A DNA stretch of 64,000 nucleotides from Streptomyces cacaoi (GTDB lineage: Bacteria; Actinomycetota; Actinomycetes; Streptomycetales; Streptomycetaceae). This document shows positions 60,255 to 64,000 of this stretch, piece after piece. Under the pieces are notes generated by a model. The model was not told the DNA's origin and ran no database searches. It saw only the letters and a list, made by a program, of their open reading frames with translations. Location: the NCBI RefSeq assembly GCF_006539165.1, contig NZ_BJMM01000002.1, forward strand, positions 124,001 to 188,000. Reading direction: 5' to 3'. The stretch's first letter is position 1, and each line of letters opens with the position of its first letter. Both the position numbers and the translations under genes were made by a program.

Positions 60255-62732
60255 TCAGCAGCGGATACGGAGCATGTCCGGGTCGACGAGCGGCTCGGCC
60301 GCGACCGTCGCCGGGACCTTCTCACCGAAGTAGTCGATGTGCACCGGCGTACCCGGCACGGCGGCCGCGGCCGGCAGCCAGGCGTACGCCACGCAGCGCC
60401 CGACGGTGTAGCCGAAGGAGGCGCTGGTGACATGGCCGCCCACCGCGCCGTCCACCCACACCGGTTCGCCGCCCAGCACCACGGTGGCCGGATCGTCCAG
60501 GGTCAGACAGCCCAGCCTGCGCAGGGGCGCGCCCCGGGCCGCGAGCGCCGCACGCCCCACGAAATCGCCCTTGGCGGGCCGTACGGCGAAGCCGACGCCG
60601 GCCTCCTCGGGGGTGTCGTCGGCGGTCATGTCGGCGCCCCACGCCCGGTAGCCCTTCTCCAGCCGGAGGCTGTTGAAGGCGCTGCGCCCCGCCGCGACCA
60701 CGCCGAGCCGCCGCCCCGCCTCCCACAGCGTGTCCCACAGCCGCAGCCCCAGGTCCGCCGTGGTGTACAGCTCCCAGCCCAGCTCGCCGACGTAGCTGAC
60801 GCGCAGCGCGGTGACCGGTACCTCGCCGACATAGGTCTCGCGGCACCGGAAGTAGCCGAACGCCTTGTGCGAGAAGTCGGCGGGGGTGAGCGGCTGCACC
60901 AGCTCGCGGGCGAGCGGGCCCCACACGCCGACGCAGCACGTGCCGGCGGTGATGTCGCGCACCGAGACGCCGGGCGGTGCGTACCGCGCCAACCGGTCGG
61001 CGTCGGCGGGGGAGTTGGCGCCCAGCTGCCAGCGCTCCGGGCCGAGCCGGGCCGCCGTCAGATCGCTCAGCACGCCGCCCGACTCGTCGAGCAGCAGCGT
61101 GTAGGTGACCGCGCCCGGCTTCCTGGCCAGCTGGTTGCTGGTCATCCGCTGGAGGAACTCCAGCGAGCCGGGGCCCTCGACCGCCAGCCGGCGCAGCGGC
61201 GTCATGTCGTACAGCGCGACCCGCTCCCGGGTGGCCCGCGCCTCGGCCGCGGCGATCGGCGACCAGTACCGGGCCGACCACGCGTCCCGCGCGGGCAGCT
61301 CCAGCTCCTCGGCCAGCGGCGCGTTCGCCTCGTACCAGTGCGGCCGCTCCCAGCCGCCCGACTCCAGGAAGTACGCGCCCAGTTCGGTCTGCCGGCAGTG
61401 GAAGGGGCTGGTGCGCAGCGGCCGGGGCCGCTCGGGCGGCTGGAGCGGATGGACGATGTCGTACACCTCGACGAAGCTGCGCTCGCCGCGCTCGCGCACA
61501 TACCCCGGAGAGCGCTGGGCCCCCTCGAAGCGCCGCAGATCGCACTCGTGCACGTCCACGGAGGTGCGCCCGTCGGTCATCCACTCCGCGACGGCACGCG
61601 CCGCGCCCGCCGAGTGGGTCACCCACACCGCCTCGGCCAGCCAGAAGCCGTGCAGCTGCGGGGAGTGGCCCAGCAGCGGCATGCCGTCGGGGGTGAAGGA
61701 GAAGACGCCGTTGAAGCCGTCCGCCACCCGGGAGCCGCCCAGCGCGGGCAGCATACGCACCGACTCGCGCCAGCTGTCGGCGAAGTCCTCCGCGGTGAAC
61801 GCCAGCGAGGACGGCATGACCTCGGACTCGTCCCAGGAAGGCACCGTGTACGGGTCGACGGGCATCGGCCGGTGCGCGTAGGTCCCGATGCCGATCCGGC
61901 CCGGGGAGCCGTCCGCCGCGAGGTGTTCGCGGAAGTAGAGGTCGTGGTCCTGGTGGCGCAGGATCGGGCGGACCGCCTCGGTGTCCGGGCGGCCGCCGGA
62001 GAGCGCCGGCAGCGGCGCCGTGTGCGCGTACTGGTGCGCCAGCGGCAGCAGCGGCACCTCGACGCCCGCCATGGCGCCGATCACCGGGCCCCAGAAGCCG
62101 GCGGCGGAGACGACGTGGTCGGCGGGGAACGTGCCCCGGTCGGTGACCACGCCGGTGACGTGCCCGCCGGCCTGCTCGATGCCGGTGACGGTGTGCCGGT
62201 CACGGAACCGCGCACCGCGCCGCCGCGCCCGCTCGGTCTGCGCGTGGCAGGCCGCCACCGCCCGGGCGAGCCCGTCGCCCGGGGTGTGGAACCCGCCCAG
62301 GACCTGTTCGGCGTCCAGCATCGGGAACAGTTCGGCACAGCGGGCGGGGCCGACGAGTTCGCCGGGGATGCCCCAGGCCGCCGCCCAGCCGGCCTTGCGG
62401 TGCAGCTCCGACCAGCGCTCCTCGCTGCCGGCCACCTCCAGGCCGCCGACGGGCAGGAAGCAGGGACGGCCGGCCGCCCGGAGCCCGGTGAACTTCTCGA
62501 CGGTGTAGGCCGCGTAGGCCGTCAGGGTGCGGGACGGGCCGGTGCGGAAGACCAGCCCGGGTGCGTGCGAGGTGGAGCCGCCGGGGGAGTCCAGCGGGCC
62601 CTGTTCGAGGACGGTGACGTCGCGCCAGCCGCGCTCGGTCAGTTCGTCGGCCAGTGCGCAGCCGACGATGCCGGCGCCGATGATCACCACACGTTCGGTC
62701 CGTACCGGCGCTCCGGAGGTCTTGGGGGTCAC
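60255..62732 (-). CDS. Dimethylglycine oxidase/dehydrogenase-type flavoprotein with GcvT domain
   Basis: 825 residues in two halves. The N-terminal DAO half (1-400) has [20 protein letters not shown] and the covalent-flavin histidine His56 in [12 protein letters not shown], as in dimethylglycine oxidase. The C-terminal half (about 410-825) is a GcvT/aminomethyltransferase-like folate domain ([54 protein letters not shown]), which in this family channels the methyl carbon to tetrahydrofolate. Function: dimethylglycine to sarcosine. Start is GTG 62732 after GGAGGAGAG. In context, it is step two of the betaine route. Confidence 0.93.
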   Translation of the reverse strand: MTPKTSGAPVRTERVVIIGAGIVGCALADELTERGWRDVTVLEQGPLDSPGGSTSHAPGLVFRTGPSRTLTAYAAYTVEKFTGLRAAGRPCFLPVGGLEVAGSEERWSELHRKAGWAAAWGIPGELVGPARCAELFPMLDAEQVLGGFHTPGDGLARAVAACHAQTERARRRGARFRDRHTVTGIEQAGGHVTGVVTDRGTFPADHVVSAAGFWGPVIGAMAGVEVPLLPLAHQYAHTAPLPALSGGRPDTEAVRPILRHQDHDLYFREHLAADGSPGRIGIGTYAHRPMPVDPYTVPSWDESEVMPSSLAFTAEDFADSWRESVRMLPALGGSRVADGFNGVFSFTPDGMPLLGHSPQLHGFWLAEAVWVTHSAGAARAVAEWMTDGRTSVDVHECDLRRFEGAQRSPGYVRERGERSFVEVYDIVHPLQPPERPRPLRTSPFHCRQTELGAYFLESGGWERPHWYEANAPLAEELELPARDAWSARYWSPIAAAEARATRERVALYDMTPLRRLAVEGPGSLEFLQRMTSNQLARKPGAVTYTLLLDESGGVLSDLTAARLGPERWQLGANSPADADRLARYAPPGVSVRDITAGTCCVGVWGPLARELVQPLTPADFSHKAFGYFRCRETYVGEVPVTALRVSYVGELGWELYTTADLGLRLWDTLWEAGRRLGVVAAGRSAFNSLRLEKGYRAWGADMTADDTPEEAGVGFAVRPAKGDFVGRAALAARGAPLRRLGCLTLDDPATVVLGGEPVWVDGAVGGHVTSASFGYTVGRCVAYAWLPAAAAVPGTPVHIDYFGEKVPATVAAEPLVDPDMLRIRC

Positions 62733-62802
62733 GGCTCTCCTCCGTTCACTTCTCCGCTCCGGCGGGGGTCCGGGGAGCTGACGGGGCGTGCGGGCAGGCG
62801 GG

Positions 62803-63888
62803 TCACAGGACCACCACCGAGCGCAGTACCTTGCCCCGCAGCATCCGCTCGAAGGCGGTCTCCACCTCGTCGAGCGCGATGGTCTCGGTGACGAAGGCGC
62901 CGAGGTCGAGTTTGCCGCTGAGGTAGAGGTCGATCAGCAGGGGGAAGTCGCGGCTGGGCAGACAGTCGCCGTACCAGGAGGACTTGAGGGCGCCGCCGCG
63001 GGAGAATACCTCCAGCAGCGGGAGTTCGACGGTCACGTCGGGGGAGGGCACCCCGGCGAGGACGAGGGTTCCCGCCAGGTCGCGCATGGCGAAGCCCTGC
63101 TGGTAGGTCTCCGGGCGGCCGACGGCCTCGATGACGAGGTCGGCGCCGTTGCCGCCGGTCAGCCTGCGCACCTCGGCGACGGGGTCGGTGCCCCGCGAGT
63201 TGACGCAGTGGGTGGCGCCGAACTGGGTGGCCGTGTCCAGCTTGGCGTCGTCGATGTCGACGGCGATGACCTTGCGGGCACCGGCGAGCGAGGCGGCGGC
63301 GATCGCCGCGTCGCCGACGCCGCCGCAGCCGATGACGGCGACGGTGTCGCCGCCGCCGACCCCGCCGGTGTGCACGGCCGCGCCGTAGCCGGCCATGACC
63401 CCGCAGCCGACGAGCCCGGCGGCCTCGGGCCGCGCCGCCGGGTCGACCCGTACCGCCTGGCCGGCGGCGACCAGCGTCTTCTCGGCGAAGGCGCCGATGC
63501 CGAGCGCCGGTGTCAGCGGGGTGCTGTCGGGCAGCGTCATGGGTCGGGCGGCGTTCTGCGAGTCGAAGCAGTACCACGGCCGCCCTCTGCGGCAGGAGCG
63601 GCAACTGCCGCAGGGCGCCCGCCAGGCGAGGACGACGAAGTCGCCGGGGCGCGGATCGGCGACGCCCTCGCCCACGGCCTCGACCACGCCGGCGGCCTCG
63701 TGTCCGAGCAGGAACGGGAAGCCGTCGCCGACGGCGCCTTCCCGGTAGTGCAGATCGGTGTGGCAGACGCCGCATGCCTGGACGGAGACGAGCACCTCTC
63801 CCGGGCCGGGGTCCGGCACCAGGACGGTCTGCACCTCCGCCGGGGCGTCCTTCTTCATCGCGATGACAGCGCGGACCTCGTGTGGCAT
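62803..63888 (-). CDS. S-(hydroxymethyl)mycothiol dehydrogenase (formaldehyde dehydrogenase)
   Basis: 361-residue zinc alcohol dehydrogenase. Catalytic zinc ligands are Cys42 ([14 protein letters not shown]) and His63-Glu64 ([17 protein letters not shown]). Structural zinc uses Cys93, 96, 99 and 107 ([18 protein letters not shown]). The NAD motif is [19 protein letters not shown]. The HYREG and [17 protein letters not shown] segments match the mycothiol-dependent formaldehyde dehydrogenase of actinobacteria. It oxidises the mycothiol-formaldehyde adduct to formylmycothiol. In the betaine cluster it removes formaldehyde made at each demethylation. ATG 63888 with GAGG upstream is preferred; GTG at 63903 is an in-frame alternative. 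Confidence 0.92.
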   Translation of the reverse strand: MPHEVRAVIAMKKDAPAEVQTVLVPDPGPGEVLVSVQACGVCHTDLHYREGAVGDGFPFLLGHEAAGVVEAVGEGVADPRPGDFVVLAWRAPCGSCRSCRRGRPWYCFDSQNAARPMTLPDSTPLTPALGIGAFAEKTLVAAGQAVRVDPAARPEAAGLVGCGVMAGYGAAVHTGGVGGGDTVAVIGCGGVGDAAIAAASLAGARKVIAVDIDDAKLDTATQFGATHCVNSRGTDPVAEVRRLTGGNGADLVIEAVGRPETYQQGFAMRDLAGTLVLAGVPSPDVTVELPLLEVFSRGGALKSSWYGDCLPSRDFPLLIDLYLSGKLDLGAFVTETIALDEVETAFERMLRGKVLRSVVVL

Positions 63889-63906
63889 TCCCAGACCTCG
63901 CAAGCT

Positions 63907-63946
63907 GTTGCGTAGTGCACGACTGGTTGCGCTATGGGAAACATAG
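63907..63946. promoter_or_regulatory. Operator-like region at the head of the betaine demethylation cluster
   Basis: GTTGCGTAGT (63907) and GTTGCGCTAT (63926) are direct repeats 19 bp apart, and CTATG-N5-CATAG (63932-63946) is a perfect inverted repeat. The location is 19-58 bp upstream of the first gene of the cluster, and the AT content rises here. An IclR-type regulator outside the window is a reasonable guess. Confidence 0.5.
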
Positions 63947-64000
63947 TGAGAATGCCGCAGACCGCCGTCAAGAGATGACGATCAGTGGTTCCTGACGGGG

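Overview
The window looks like a chromosomal segment of a Streptomyces-type actinomycete. It has very high GC throughout, GTG and ATG starts with GGAGG-type ribosome binding sites, apparently leaderless genes, a Scr1-type XRE/DUF5753 regulator, a TerD paralogue, type B ribosomal protein L31, a chitin-directed LPMO with a DasR-like site, and a mycothiol-dependent formaldehyde dehydrogenase. No rRNA, tRNA, CRISPR array, integrase, transposase or phage gene was seen. The genes are mostly metabolic, each paired with its own small regulator.

Layout. 1-10 kb: two divergent ATP-dependent DNA ligases (one cut by the window edge), a TetR gene facing a six-helix membrane protein, NhaA, thioredoxin, a SanA-like membrane protein and an acyl-CoA ligase. 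9.7-24 kb: a secreted LPMO; a two-gene amidohydrolase/glutamine-synthetase-like operon (a split FluG arrangement); an orphan Scr1-like regulator; a beta-oxidation set (thiolase, LysR, 3-hydroxyacyl-CoA dehydrogenase, acyl-CoA dehydrogenase); an exported isoaspartyl peptidase; a FadD15-like ligase with operator palindromes; a YceI protein. 24-40 kb: flavin oxidoreductase-fold protein, CDF metal exporter, GH3 glycosidase, small secreted protein, AraC with a divergent NAD(P)-binding protein, an L31 type B protein with an extra C-terminal domain, MFS, SDR, secreted M28 peptidase, DUF89 phosphatase, CBS protein, a repeat-tailed membrane protein and a second AraC.

40-55 kb: an MFS gene overlapping a sodium/solute symporter antisense; a regulated catabolic locus (symporter, DUF3311 protein, SDR, aldehyde dehydrogenase, M20 hydrolase, divergent FadR-type GntR with a perfect palindrome between them); an MFS/nucleoside hydrolase pair with a divergent GntR and two matching operator-like sites; a HAD/Nudix pair; and an alpha/beta hydrolase divergent from a MarR gene with three AAGTACTT palindromes between them. 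55-64 kb: TerD-domain protein, P-loop kinase, then a four-gene minus-strand set (Rieske oxygenase, sarcosine oxidase, dimethylglycine dehydrogenase, S-hydroxymethyl-mycothiol dehydrogenase). The last set reads as stepwise demethylation of glycine betaine to glycine with removal of the released formaldehyde.

Two themes recur. Regulators sit next to their likely targets with visible operator-like palindromes. Short tandem repeats (9-44 bp) cluster at gene ends and in intergenic DNA, often changing the length of low-complexity protein tails. The catabolic locus at 41.7-48.5 kb is the best candidate for an undescribed pathway; its substrate cannot be read from sequence.
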